Shown: positions 11,416-23,639, counted from the stretch's first letter. The stretch: 64,000 nt of DNA from Cercis canadensis (GCA_003255065.1 QAOA01005801.1:1150367-1214366), one strand, 5' to 3'. Notes: generated by a model not told the origin, from the letters alone. Numbers and translations: made by a program.

Positions 11416-12040
11416 GGCTCTTTGACCTAGAAATTATACTTCTACAAATTATTTACCTAAATATAACACTTTCAAAACTATTTCCCTCAATATTACAGTT
11501 TTTTAAAAATCAAAAACAAAAAAANAAAAAAAAAAAAAAAATTGGATGCAGTGGGTCCCACTAGACACGTCGTGAGCTAGCCGGTCTGTCCCCATCGGAC
11601 ACGCCTCAGCCCACATGGCGTGTCCCACTTCAAAAACATATGATGGGTCAAAGTGGAAAGAGAAAAATAAAGGGGGCGGGGAGGGGGGTGACAGAGTAAA
11701 GAGAAAAAGAAGGGAGCGGGGGCTAACAATGGAAAGAGAAAAAGAAAAGGGGCAGGGAGAGGAGGAGGGGATGACATGACATCAGAGAAAGAAAGGGGGC
11801 GGGGGGAGGGGGGCCTGACATGACATTGTTTTTGAGGAAATTAGGACACACCACGTGGGCCGTGGCGTGTCCGATGGGGACACGCTGGCAGGCCCACGAC
11901 GTGTCTGGTAGGTCGCATCAGAAAATGTTTTTTTATTATTTTTTTATTTTTAAAAACTGTAATATTGAGGGAAATAGTTTTGAAAGTGTTATATTTTGGT
12001 AAATAATTTGTAGAAGTGTAATTTCTAGGTCAAAGAGCCT
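11416..12040. mobile_element. Foldback MULE-like miniature element
   Basis: Flanked by a perfect 9-bp direct repeat TAGTTTTAG (11407-11415 and 12041-12049). Outer inverted repeats run about 105 bp, beginning GGCTCTTTGACCTAGAAATTA. Further in, a GC-rich inverted pair carries the phrase TGTCCCCATCGGACACGCC (left ~11588, right ~11870 inverted), so the total hairpin arms are ~220 bp. The loop is a purine tract of GGGGGCGGGG/GAAAGAG repeats. An N at 11525 sits in a poly-A run. No coding capacity. Confidence 0.82.
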
Positions 12041-12078
12041 TAGTTTTAGAATAAAACACTTTTCTTGTAAGGTCAGAA

Positions 12079-12245
12079 GTAGAGCTGGTAAAATGGGCCT
12101 GGCCCAATTGGTTGGCCTATTTTGGCCCAAAAGAAAAGTAGCGCTAGGTTCTAAATATCCTAGCCCGAATAGAACGGGGCCAATTTGGGTCGGCCTGAAT
12201 TGGCCCCTGGCCCGATCCTGTTCAAGCCGGGCTGGGCCACTTTTT
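12079..12245. repeat. GGGCC/GGCCC-rich hAT-like fragment
   Basis: Repeated TGGGCCTGGCCC, TTGGCCC and GGGCTGGGCC motifs in alternating orientation, typical of plant hAT-type miniature elements. Ends are not resolved and no duplication was found. Confidence 0.35.
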
Positions 12246-12416
12246 TTTTTTAAAGGAAATACTAAAAAAATCATATTAGTATGTGTTTTTTAACTTTAAA
12301 CTTTAAAGTATGTACTATTATAATTTTTTTAGTTACTATTATAATAGTGTGGACTTCCAAGGATGAAGTAGTGCATTATGGTTTTAATCACTGAATTAAT
12401 CTGGGATGGTTTAGTG

Positions 12417-13536
12417 TGTTAGCTCCATAATTCTCTAATCTTATTTATATGATAACAAATGATTTTATATCTTCTATGTTATGTTTTGGTTTAAGTATTT
12501 TTCTTAGAGCAGGTTAGCAAGGAAAGTTGAGAACTGGTTCTTCATGTTGTAAGAACTAGTTCTTAAACTAGTTTACTCTTCTGGATGGCTTTAGGTGTGT
12601 GAAGTCTTTGAATTGCATAAGCGCACATTGTGCATGTTAGAAGGTCACCTCAACTTGTGAAATAACCATTTGTTTATTGAGAGCTGGTGGAGATCCACCT
12701 TTCAAGGGAAGTTAGTAAAAAGTATCTTATTTGTCACTACAAGAAAAAGGAAATAATTAGTAGAATGTGATTTAATCTTGGCATGACACCTGTCCTCATA
12801 TCAAAGGATGAAAATGCTCTTCACGTGTTGGTGGCTCTTCTTCAAGAACAGCCCTTCAAACGTTCAGAGGACAAGAAGAAGAAGAAATAGGAAAACGAAG
12901 AGCAAGGGTTGGGGTGCGATTGCAGCTCTACCCCTTCAATATTTTCAGTACTTAGTTTTTCTTCTTCCTCATGTTCTACTCTTTGTAAAATCTTCTCTAG
13001 AGAGAGTGTGTGTGTGCAAATGGAGCTTAACTCTTTTGAGAGTATTCTGTACTTAGGATTTCTGTAGGAAATCCGTGAGTGACTTCTAGTTGTGATACTA
13101 GAAGGAGAAAGTTCTTGGTGAGCTTTAGAGAGAGAAACCATGGATGTAAAAGCTTGGACAAATTAAACTCGATCTAGTGGAACCCCAAGCATTGAGAGAA
13201 GTGGATGTAGGCCTTAGTGCTGAACCACTATAAATTTGTGGCTAGGATCTTCTTGACTCTTCTCTTTCATTCTTAATTTCATTTGCTTACTGAATGCCAT
13301 TTTTGTTTGAGTTGAATAAGTGTGAGTTTCTGGATTGCTTTATCTGTGCTATATTCTGGTTGAACTAGATTTGATTTTTTTGTACATCTATTGTGTTCTA
13401 GAACTAGTTCTTAAGTTTCAAAACTAGTTATCGTATTGTTTAGATCTTGGAACAAATTCTGTTTTAGATCATTTTAAATTGAATTTTCTAGAAACTCTTA
13501 TTCACCCCCTCTAGGAGTATTTCCTGTAACTTTTAA
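12417..13536 (+). repeat. 5' LTR of the Copia element
   Basis: Starts TGTTAGCTCC and pairs with 21174-22295. Contains several AACTAGTT palindromes, a CACTACAAGAAAAA stretch and a run of GTGTGTGTG near 13007. The last bases are TTTTAA where the 3' LTR has TTTCA, so the canonical CA end is mutated here. Confidence 0.92.
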
Positions 13537-13550
13537 TTGGTATCAAAGCA
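13537..13550 (+). other. Primer binding site, initiator tRNA-Met type
   Basis: TTGGTATCAAAGCA directly follows the 5' LTR. It differs by one base from the usual plant TGGTATCAGAGC site that pairs with the 3' end of initiator tRNA-Met and primes reverse transcription. Confidence 0.85.
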
Positions 13551-13622
13551 AGGTGCTTATCTTATATTTGTTGGTCTAACTAACCAAGAGCTAAAGATCT
13601 GGATTATTCTGTTGCAAGTACC

Positions 13623-15299
13623 ATGAACAACCAGAATGAATCACATTCTTCTCACAAACCCCTATTCATTAATGAAGAAAATTATCCTTACCAGAAACAC
13701 TGCATGGAAATGTATCTTGAGTCAATTGATTATGAAGTCTAGCAAATAGTCATAAATGGTCTTATGTCCCCCACTAAAATGGTAATGGAGTTCCTATTCT
13801 AAAAGAAGAACATGAATTCACTGCTGAAGATTAGCTCAGATTTTCTCTAAATTCTAAGGCTAGGTACAATATTCTTTGTGCTATATCTACAAAGGAATAT
13901 GAAAACATTGCTTCTTGCAATACTATGAAGGAAATGTGGGATAGACTTGATGCCATTCATGAAGGAACAAGTCATGTCAAAGAGGCTAAAATTGACATTT
14001 ATTCTACCCAATATGAAATGTTTCATATGTCTCAAGATGAATCTCTGGAATCCTTATTTGCTCATTTTTTTAAGCATCATCAACAGTCTCAATGGTCTTG
14101 GAAGGGTCTACTCTAAAAAAGAACTGGTCAAAAAGATCTTGAGATGTCTCATTGAAAAATGGGATTCCAAAATAACTGTTATGCTTCAGTATGTAAGAAC
14201 TAATGAACTTACAGTTGATTCACTCAGAGGCACCTTGGAATCACATCAAATGATGATCTTACAAAAGAATAACATAGTAATTGAAAGAAAGAAGAATTTG
14301 GCTCTTACTTCCACTGTTCCAGAAACTAGTACTCAGGAAGAACTAGCCTATAGTGAAGATGATGTTGCTCTTGTTACTAGAAGAGTTCTTGATCTGATGA
14401 AGAAGAGAAAAGAGAAGAAAATGTTTCAATCAAAAGGTCACAAAAACTTCACATGAGAAGAAAATAACAAGGAACCTATTATCTGCTATGAATGCAAAAA
14501 ACTAGGACATATTAATCCTGAATGTCCAAATCTCAAGGAGAAAAGGTTCTTCAAAAAGGACAAAAAGAAGGCAATGATGGCTACCTGGATTGATGAAGAT
14601 TCAACCTCGAATAGTGAAGACTCTAATGACGAAAATATAGCCAACTTCTGCTTGATGGCTAAGGATGAAGGAAGTGGTGAGAAACGTGAGGTAATTGATC
14701 TAGACCTTGAACTCCTTCATACTTATGATGAACTGAGTCATGCTTTTGATGATTTGTCTTTTGATTATGAGAAGATACTTGCTAAAATCATTGCCCTCAA
14801 GAAAATCATAAGAGATCAAATTAATGTGATAGAAAGATTAAGAAAGACAAATGATGCCTTAGCTGATAAAATTAAAGTTTTACAGCATCAAAATGATATT
14901 CTTGAAAAAGAAAACTGTCTTACTATCATTGTCATGGATGAAAATGATAAGTTGAAAGGAAAAGTTAATGAACTATCCAGAGATCTAGCAAATTTTCTTC
15001 AAGGTAGAGATAATCTTAATTCTCTACTTGGAAGACAAAGGATAGGTCAAGACATAATTGGTTTAGGTTATTCTCAACCTAATCCCTCAAAGAATTTTAA
15101 AAATTCTTTTGTCAAAGCCTCTTCCTCACACTCCCTTTCAAAGGGAACTTGCTTTTACTATGGATATTTAGGACACTTTCCAAATGCCTGTTCATTTAAA
15201 AAACTCTATGCTGCTAGGAAAATGATATGGGTGCCTAAAGGCACAACTGTTGCTAACTTGAAAGGACCCAAAGAAGTTTGGGTACCTAAATCTGTCTAA
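13623..15299 (+). pseudogene. Copia gag remnant with zinc knuckle
   Basis: Nucleocapsid/capsid precursor that packages element RNA. Begins with an ATG at 13623 (MNNQNESHSSHK). Readable pieces include MKEMWDRLDAIHEGTSHVKE and TLESHQMMI, then a CX2CX4HX4C zinc knuckle CYECKKLGHINPEC at 14484-14525. After it come an acidic, coiled-coil-prone segment and a second knuckle-like CFYYGYLGHFPNAC near 15151-15192, in which one Cys has become Tyr. Breaks: TGG-to-TAG stop at 13740-13742, further stops before 13925, a frameshift near 14100 and a stop at 14454. The piece from 14574 to 15299 is still open. Confidence 0.85.
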
Positions 15300-15340
15300 T
15301 CTCCTTACAGGTGTGTTATCAAGCCAAAAGTGATTGTTAG

Positions 15341-18316
15341 TATCTTGATAGTGGCTGCTTTAGGCACATGATAGAAGACCATTCAAAGTTCGTTTCCGTT
15401 GATATGGAGGACTTAGGAGCAGTTACTTTTGGTGATAACAGAGGTAGAATAGTAGGTATAGGTAAAATCAACATAACTCCTTCTCTCTTTATTGACAATC
15501 TGTATTTTGTGAAAGACTTAATGTACAACTTGTTAAGCATCAGTCAATTGTGTGATAGAGGTCATAAGATTATCTTTGAAGCATCTCATTGCATCATTCA
15601 TGATAGAAATTCTGATGATATTCTCTTTGTTGGTCAAAGAAGTTCTAATGTATATACTTTGTCCAAAGAATCTTTGGATTTCAAAAATGAAACTTGTTTT
15701 TCCTCTCAAAGTAGTAGTTCCTGGTTGTGGCACAGGAGACTTGGCCATGCTAATTTGAAATTAATTGTCAAGCTTTCAAAGAAAGAACTAGTTTCAAGTC
15801 TGCCTAAACTAGTTTTCGAAAAGGATAAGATCTGCTCTGCATGTCAGCAGGGTAAGCAAATCAAATTGTCATCTTCTAGGCCACTTCAACTACTACATAT
15901 GGATTTGTTTGGACCAGCACCTACATTACGCTTAAATGGAAAGAAATATAGTTTAGTCATTGTAGATGATTATTCAAGATTTACTTGGGTCTTTTACCTA
16001 GCTCATAAAGATGACACTTTTACTGTGTTTGAAAAATTTAGCAAAAAGGTTCAAAATGAAAAGGGTTTTTCAATATCCTTAATTAGAAGTAATCATGGTG
16101 GTGAGTTTGAAAATAAATTTTTCAAAAGCTTTTGTGAAAATTCAGGAATTCACCACAATTTCTCTTGTCCTAGAATTCCTCAACAAAATGGTATAGTTAA
16201 GAGAAAAAATAGGACTCTAGTTGAGATAGGTTGAACTATGTTATGTGAAAATGATCTGCCAAAATACTTTTGAGCTGAAGCTGCAAAGACAACATGTTAT
16301 ATTTTGACTAGGTGTTTAATAAGACCCATCTTAAACAAAACCTCATATGAGCTATGGAAAGGAAGGAAGCCAATTGTAAGTTACTTTCATGCATTTGGGT
16401 GTAAATATTTTCTGCTGAATAATAGAAAAGATCATCTAGGAAAGTTTGATTCCAAATCAGATGAGAGCATATTTTTGGGATATTCTCTGTCTAGCAAAGC
16501 ATATAAGGTGTTAAACAAAAGAACCTTAATTGTTGAAGAATCTGTGCATGTTGTTTTTTATGAGACTAACCTCTCTTGAGCATAAATGCTCTCGAAGAAC
16601 TAGAATTATTGCAAGATAATCTCAAAATTCATGGTATAGCAGAAAGCAGCAAGGAACCAGTACCAGAACCAGTTCTATTAGAACTAGTTTTACCAGAACT
16701 AGTTCAGGAAGAAGCTCCATAGCAAAATACAAGAGATTCACTTCCAAGAGAATAAGGGACAAGCATGTCAATCTAGCATTTCTCTCTTTTGCTGAGCCTT
16801 CAAACATAAATGAAGCCTTAAAAGATGAGGCTTGGATCATAGCTATGCAAGAAGAGCTAAATCAGTTTGTTAGAAATAAAGTTTGGAATCTAGTTCCTCA
16901 TCCAAAGGACCATTATGTTATTGGTACCATATGGGTGTTTAGGAATAAACTATATGATGATGGAAACATAGTGAGAAACAAAGCTCAACTGGTTGCTCAA
17001 GGCTTCAATCAGCAAGAAGGTATTGATTTTAGGAGACTTTTGCTCATGTAGCTAGATTAGAAGCCATAAGAATGTTTCTTGCATTTGCACGTTTCAAGAA
17101 TTTTAGAATCTTTCAAATGGATGTGAAAAGTGCATTTTTGAATGGTTATTAATAAAGAAGTTTATGTCAAGTAACCTCCTGGTTTTGCAATTTTAGATTT
17201 TTCTAATCACGTGTATAAACTGTCTAAGGCTCTCTATGGTCTTAAACAAGCTCCAAGAGCTTGGTATGATAGACTTAGTGAATTTCTTATGGGAAATGGT
17301 TTTTCAAGAGGAAAAGTAGATACCACTTTGTTAACAAAAAGTTTTTCTCATCATATTATCTTTGTTCAAATTTATGTTGATGATATAATTTTTGGTTCTA
17401 CTAATGCTGTGTTGTGTAAAGATTTTTAGAAACTCATGAAAAGTGAATTTAAGATAAGTATAATGGGAGAGCTCAATTTCTTTCTTGGTCTTCAAGTAAA
17501 GCAGATTGATAATGGTATCTTCATAAATCAATCCAAGTATACTCGAGAGTTGCTCAAAAGGTTTGGTATGAATAATGCAAAAGGTATATCAACTCCTATG
17601 AGCATTGCCACCAAACTTACTTTGGATGAAGAAGGTAAACCAGTTTATGAGAAAAGGTATAGAGAAATGATTGGTTCTCTTTTATATTTGAAAGCAAGCA
17701 GACCTGATATTCTGTTCTCTGTATGTGCTTGTGCAAGATTCAAGTTTGTCCTAAAGAATGACATTTGACTACAGTTAAAGGAATCTTTAGATATCTGCTT
17801 AACATTGTTAATGTTGGTCTCTGGTTTAGCAGAACTAGTTCCTTTAAACTAGTTTCATATACTGACTCTGACTATGCTAGATGTTCAATTGATCGCAAAA
17901 GCACTAGTGAAAGATGTCAATTTCTTGGAGGAGCCCTGGTATCTTGGCAGTCCAAGAAGCAAAATGTTGTAGCTCAATCAACAGCTAAGGCAAAATACAT
18001 AGCTGTTGGACTCTGTTGTTCACAAGTGTTATGGATGAAACAATAATTGATTGATTATGGAATATTTCTTGACAAAATCCCTTTGTTGTGTGATAATACA
18101 AGTGCTATTAATATTGCTAGAAATCCAGTTCAACACTCTAGGACCAAGCATATAGACATAAATCATCATTTTCTTAGAGATCATGTCATGAAAAGAGATA
18201 TTGAACTCTCTTTTGTTAATACTGAAGATCAAATTGCTGATATCTTCACCAAAGCTCTAGCTGAAGAAAGATTTTCTTTTCTTAGACATGAACTAGAAAT
18301 GCTTCATTGGTCTTAA
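15341..18316 (+). pseudogene. Copia pol remnant: protease, integrase, RT, RNase H
   Basis: Domain order is Copia-type. The protease has YLDSGCFRHM (Asp at 15347). The GAG-pre-integrase zinc motif has LWHRRLGH then CSACQQGKQ. The integrase core starts HMDLFGP (Asp 15902). RT shows [33 protein letters not shown] and YVDD (17373-17384). RNase H has YTDSDYARC and DNTSAINIARNP, ending with ADIFTKAL near 18240. Breaks include stops at ~16232, 16577, 17049 and 17427, plus frameshifts near 17040 and 17145. The integrase is also chemically dead: the expected second Asp is Asn (16091-16093, IRSNHGGEF) and the catalytic Glu is Lys (16199-16201, GIVKRKN). The 3' RNase H portion (17765-18316) is nearly continuous. 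Confidence 0.93.
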
Positions 18317-18989
18317 TTGCTTTAATCATCTTTGCATATTTTTCTTTTTGTATATATGCATATCATTCCCTTCTTATTTATCTTGTTGATATCTTAAAGC
18401 TGGTTAATGATCATCTTTTCTTGGTATGCTTCTAGCATCATGGCATAGAAATTTGAAGTTTTAGAAAAAAAAAAGTCTACCCATTTCCTCTCTTGATCCT
18501 ATTGTATTTAAGTCAGCCAATTTTTGTTTTGGAAACTTTATTTCACTGGGCTTTTTATTATAAAAGGTTTCAGACATCTCTTATGGGCTAGTCAATTGGG
18601 TTCAATTTTTTAAAAGATTTTCAATTTTGCTTGGTGGGCTAGTTAACAAATTTTTTTGTTATGGGCTTGACTTCTATTTTGGCCTGTGTTTTTCAGCCTT
18701 TGGCCAAAATGCTCATTTCAATTTTGCTTGGTGGGCTAGTTAACATTTTGAGTGTTTATTCAAAACGCTCCGTTTTGTCTCTTTGTCTTCCCCGTGTTCT
18801 TCTTTCTCTTCATCTTTTGAATTTCGCCCTAAAATCTCTCCATTCTACTGTATAACTTCCTCCTGCATTCTTCTCCACGTTCTCTCTTACTGCCCCAGTG
18901 GTGCCATTCTTTGTGTCCAACTGCAATTTCATGTTGCAAGTTCTTCAGTATTTAAGGTCATGGAGAGAAGGTGAGCTAGCTAAAGACTG
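18317..18989 (+). other. Spacer between Copia pol and its third ORF
   Basis: T-rich, no coding signal. Contains the phrase TTGCTTGGTGGGCTAGTTAA twice (about 18627 and 18726), a short internal duplication. Confidence 0.5.
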
Positions 18990-20745
18990 ATGGCTAAGTC
19001 TAAAGGTAAGGCAAGAGCTCGCAGTTCGCATGAAGCTCCCCTTGCCATCCCAAACTCCTCATCCTCTTTTAAGGAAACACTAGAAATTGCTTCTCTCATC
19101 CAACGCTCAAGGAACATTGGTGCTGAAAAATCAAAAGGCAAAGGTAAATTGCCAACCCCTTCTCCTAAGCCAAAATTCAAGGGTTTCCCTAATCCCTCCA
19201 TTATTGAACCAATCACTGAAAAATTGGTTTCTTTATTACTGCTTGAAGCCCCTCCTTCCTCACACCCTCCTTCTCCATCGTCTTCTCCATCTTTATCTCC
19301 CATTCCTCAATCGCCTTTACCCTTTCCTGAAAATCCCTCTTCTGTTAACCCTTCTTCCTCCTCCTCTGATACTGATCTCCTAGAAAGCCCAAACCTAGCT
19401 CACCTGCTCTTGCCTCAAAATTTGAGTATCACTCATTTCCTATTTTTGAACCAAGTACTAAGACTAAGTCTCCATTTGTCTCAGCACCTGAATCCGACCC
19501 AGAACCAAAACCCAATGTTGCTAATATGTCAATTCCTAGAACTAAATCACAGTCTAAGCCAGCCTTTCCTTATATTCCTTCTGGTTTTGCAAAGAGGTTT
19601 AAAATGAAAGCCCGCAAAACTGCATTCACTCCCAGAGTCAAGACTTCATCAAAAGGGAAACCTGCCCCTCTATTTGAGACTGCTGCATCTGAAAAGAGAT
19701 TCAATTCTCTGTATGCTAGTAGATCAATCACCCCTGGATGTCTAATTTCCTGGGAATCCATCTCATCCTCCTCAAAGGCTATTCAAGCAATTTTTGCCAC
19801 CATGGGGTGGTCTACAATGCTAAAATTGAATGCCCCTGTCTACTCAAAGGTAATTCGCTTGTTTTATGCTTATATGCAGTCTTTCCAAGGATCTGAATTT
19901 GGATTAATTTATTTGAAAACATATGTTGTTGGAATAGAAATAGTGTTGACTGAAAGAGTCCTAGCTGGATTGTTAAAATTTCCTCTTAAGAAAGATACTC
20001 ATTTTGTGCGGAAGGTATGGCCTTCTAATTTGATCTCATATGATGATGCAATGACATCAATATGTGACTTTCTAGAAATGAGAGGCCAAAGTAGACCTCC
20101 TACAATTCATTGTTTTGATTCTCTAACCAAAACCTTACCTAGGATTGTAACTACACATTTGTTGCCTCGAGCAGGTAGTCACACAGATTTTTCTACCCCT
20201 GACCTATACTTGCTATATCATTTAAGCATCAATTGCTATTAAATCTGCCTAGGCTAATTTTGAGCACAATGGCTTCTTCTGTCAAGGAAACTAGGACTAA
20301 AACTAGATTAACTTATGGTATGCTGATTGTTAAGATATACCAATTTTTCTAAGTAGACCTGTCATAGTTCACTGCAGAGCCCTTTCCTCCTAAACTGGTT
20401 CTCAAACGAGTTTTGCCTACATCAAAACCAGTTGAGGATCCCTCTGACAGTTCAAAGTTTGCTCAACCCAAAAGGTATATTCCTACACCTTCTAACTCAT
20501 CCAAACCTGCCAAGAAAGCAAGAGCTCAAGCCAAACCAATTCCCCCTTCCAAGCAAGTGGATCATGTTGAATGGATAGCTTCTGTCAAGCTAGAAGAATT
20601 AGCAAATCAGATTGGAAGGCGGCTCAACTACTTTCAGACCTTATCATTTGAATGCTCTGCTCACTTAGCTGTGGTTGAGAAAGAGTTGGCTTTAACAAAG
20701 GCAGAATTGGCAGCTCTGAAATCTTCTCAGCCTTCTACTTCCTAG
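18990..20745 (+). pseudogene. Third ORF of the SIRE-like Copia element (plant-transposon / env-like protein)
   Basis: SIRE-type Copia elements carry an extra ORF downstream of pol that has been called env-like; its function is unproven. Here it starts at ATG 18990 (MAKSKGKARARSSHEA). It has a Ser/Pro-rich N-terminal region, then a globular part with KRFNSLYASRSITPGCLI, STMLKLNAPVYSKVIRLFYA and LTERVLAGLLKFPL. This resembles the putative plant transposon protein family that occurs in several retroelements. A C-terminal basic/coiled-coil tail follows (VEWIASVKLEELANQIGRRL ... EKELALTKAELAALKSSQ). It lies in three frames: shifts near 19410 and between 20243 and 20413, with a stop at 20240. No transmembrane segment or signal peptide typical of an envelope protein is obvious, so the env label is uncertain. 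Confidence 0.65.
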
Positions 20746-21157
20746 GATTTATTTTCTATGTTCAGCTTTCAGTTGAATATGTAGAATATTTAATAATTAC
20801 CTAGCTTTAGATGTTCATTATCTTGTTGCATTCCATGCATCATACATTGGTCCTAGCTTTTCTGACCTCCGCTGATATTTTTTTTTTTTTGGATTTTGAT
20901 ATTTTCTACAATCTTTTATTTGTTGTTTGTTCTTTACTGCATTTGTCTGATTCCTCTCCCTTGTCTTTTTGATAATGACAAAAGGGGAGAAAAATTGAGA
21001 TACTCTGATTGAACTGTTATTCCTATTTTACTTGTTGTTTATCTCAGCTATTGGAAAACTCCCAATTCTTAAAACTTCTTTTTGAAAACTGCTTTTAGAA
21101 CTAGTTATGAAGTATGCTCAAATTCAGGGGGAGATTTTCCTTAATCATTTGTCATCA

Positions 21158-21173
21158 TAAAAAAGGAGGAGAT
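21158..21173 (+). other. Polypurine tract of the Copia element
   Basis: AAAAAAGGAGGAGA lies directly before the 3' LTR start (TGTTAGC at 21174), the expected position of the plus-strand primer. A second purine tract, GGGGGAGA, lies about 40 bp upstream. Confidence 0.75.
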
Positions 21174-22295
21174 TGTTAGCTCCACAATTCTCAAATCCTA
21201 TTTTAATGATAACAAATAATTTTATATCTTCTAATCTATGTTTTGGTTTAAGTATTTTTCTTAGAACAGGTTAGCAAGGAAAGTTGAGAATTGGTTCTTC
21301 ATGTTGTAAAAACTAGTTCTTAAACTAGTTTACTCTTCTGGATGGCTTTAGGGGTGTGAAGTCTTTGAATTGCATAAGCGCACACTGTGCATGTCAGAAG
21401 GTCACCTCAACTTGTGAAATAACTGTTTGTTTATTGAGAGTTGGTGGAGATCCTCCTTTCAAGGGAAGTTAGTAAAAAGTATCTTCTTTGTCACTACAAG
21501 ACAAAGGAAATGATTAGTGGAATGTGATTTAATCTTGGCATGACACCTGTCCTCATATCAAAGGATGAAAATACTCTTCATGTGTTGGTGGCTCTTCTTC
21601 AAGAACAACCTTTCAAACGTTCAGAAGACAAGAAGAAGAAGAAATAGGAAAACAGAGAGCAAGGGTTAGGGTGTGATTGCAGCTCTGCCTCTTCAATATT
21701 TTCAGTACTTAGTTTTTCTTCCTCCTCATGTTCTACTCTTTGTAAAATCTTCTCTAGAGAGAGTGTGTGTGTGTGTTAATGGAGCTTAACTCTTTTGAGA
21801 GTGTTCTATACTCAGGATTTCTGTAGGAAACACGTGAGTCACTTCTAGTTGTGATACTAGAAGCAGAAAGTTCTTAGTGAGCTTTAGAGAGAGAAACCAT
21901 GGATGTAAAAGCTTGGACAAATTAAACTCGATCTAGTGGAACCCCAAGCATTGGGAGAAGTGGATGTAGGCCTTAGTGTTTAACCACTATAAATTTGTGG
22001 CTAAGATCTTCTTGACTCTTCTTTTTCGTTCTTAATTTCATGTGCTTATTGAATGCCATTTTTGTTTGAGTTGAATAAGTGTGAGTTTCTGGATTGCTTT
22101 ATTTGTGTTATATTCTGGTTGAAGTAAATTTGATTTTTGTGTGCATCTATTCTGTTCTAGAACTAGTTCTTAAATTTCAAAACTAGTTATCATATTGTTT
22201 AGATCTTGGAACAAATTATGTTTTAGATAATTTTAAATTGAATTTTCTAAAAACTCATATTCAGCCCCCTCTAAGAGTATTTCCTATATATTTCA
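21174..22295 (+). repeat. 3' LTR of the Copia element
   Basis: Pairs with 12417-13536. Starts TGTTAGCTCC and ends TTTCA, followed by the TAGTG duplication. Retains the AACTAGTT palindromes and a GTGTGTGTGTG run. Confidence 0.93.
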
Positions 22296-22300
22296 TAGTG

Positions 22301-22677
22301 GAAGAGTATTGCTTTGAAGATTATTAGGCTTTTTCTTTTTTTGCTCTTTCCAAGAATAGCGAGCGAGTGAATTGATTTATTATTATAAAAAGTAATTGAT
22401 ACAAATACTTTTTTATTTTGATTTTTTTATTAAGTTTTTAACCACGTGTTCCTAGCTATATAACATTGTTTTATATGAAATATTATTTCTATGAGAAAAA
22501 AATAGGAATAATTTCGTTAGAATTGCAAATTATTATGTAACCAGCAAGTTTATATATGTATATAAGCACACACCATAGAATTTGTCTAAGATCTCTCATA
22601 AAAGTTGAGGTTTCATGTTTGAATCTCTATTCTCCTATATCCCTAGCTAAAAAATTAAACTTTATTTGTCTAATGGT
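22301..22677. other. AT-rich spacer
   Basis: No gene or repeat recognised between the Copia element and the palindromic MULE. Confidence 0.5.
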
Positions 22678-23044
22678 TAGAGAAAAGGGGAAATTAACTG
22701 AAATAATGCTATTTAATTAGTTAATTACGTATTTAGGTTAGTTTTTAAAATATTTACCAAAATGGGTTAGTTTTTATACCTAATAGACGCCAATTCGTTT
22801 TTATAACAAAACGCCAAATCAAATCTGCGTTTTATGTAATAAACGCCAAAATTAAAACGGAGTTTCTTGTAAAAAAATGCCAAAATGATATAAAACGCCG
22901 AAATGAAAGTCAAAAGCTGCCGAATTGATTTCCTAGAAAACTCCAAAACGTTTTGGCGTTTTTCTCTAGAAAACTCCGAAACGTTTTGGAGTTTTCTAAA
23001 GAAAAACGCCAATTCAAGTTGGCCTTTTTGGGACAAAAAAAAAA

Positions 23045-23605
23045 AACTCTTAACCCTGAACTCAAAACCCCAACCACTAACTTAAATTCTAAACCCTAAA
23101 ATCCTAAACCAAACCCCAAACCCCTAATCTAAATCCCCAACCACAAGCCCCAAATTTTAAACTCAAAAATATTGCTCCAACCTCTAAACTGTATACCCCA
23201 AACCCTAATTTCCACACCAAGAATAAAACTCCAACAACTAAACTCCAAATTTCAAATCTAAACCCTAAACTTGAACCCAAAATTCAAAAATACAACTCTA
23301 AACCCTAAACTCAACAATTAAACTATAACTCTAAACTCCAAACCATAAACCCAAACCCCTAACCCTAAACCCTATACCAAATCACAAACCCTAAATTCCT
23401 AAACCCTAAATACCTAATCCCAAACCTAAATTCAAACATACAACTCTAACCCTTAAATTCAACAATTAAACTATAACCCTAAACCATAAACCCTAACTCC
23501 TAACTCTAAACCATTAACCCTAAAACCTAAACCACATCCCAAACCTTAAATTTCTAAACCCTAAACACTTAATACCAAACTCAAAAAAAAATCCAACCTT
23601 AAACC
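23045..23605 (+). repeat. Degenerate CCCTAAA telomere-like tract, left arm
   Basis: Dozens of AACCCTAAA-like words separated by irregular spacers such as CCCCAAACC and CTCAACAATTAAACT. Periodicity is imperfect and words vary, unlike a true interstitial telomere array. Confidence 0.8.
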
Positions 23606-23639
23606 CTAAACACAAACCTTAAACCCTAACACCGAAACT

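Larger units (their letters stand above)
12417..22295 (+). mobile_element. Copia LTR retrotransposon, SIRE-like lineage, decayed
   Basis: A complete 9.9-kb element with 1.1-kb LTRs, a 5-bp TSD TAGTG (12412-12416 and 22296-22300), a tRNA-Met-type primer site, gag, protease-integrase-RT-RNase H order (Copia), a third ORF before the 3' LTR, and a polypurine tract. Long size, long LTRs and an extra 3' ORF are SIRE/Maximus-type traits. LTR copies differ by about a dozen changes in the first ~180 bp by eye, so the insertion is not recent. All coding regions carry stops or frameshifts. Confidence 0.92.

Noticed and set aside
12730..12752. CACTACAAGAAAAA as a CACTA transposon end in the Copia LTR
   Set aside because: The motif is present at the equivalent place in both LTRs with no subterminal repeats or second end, so it is part of the LTR.
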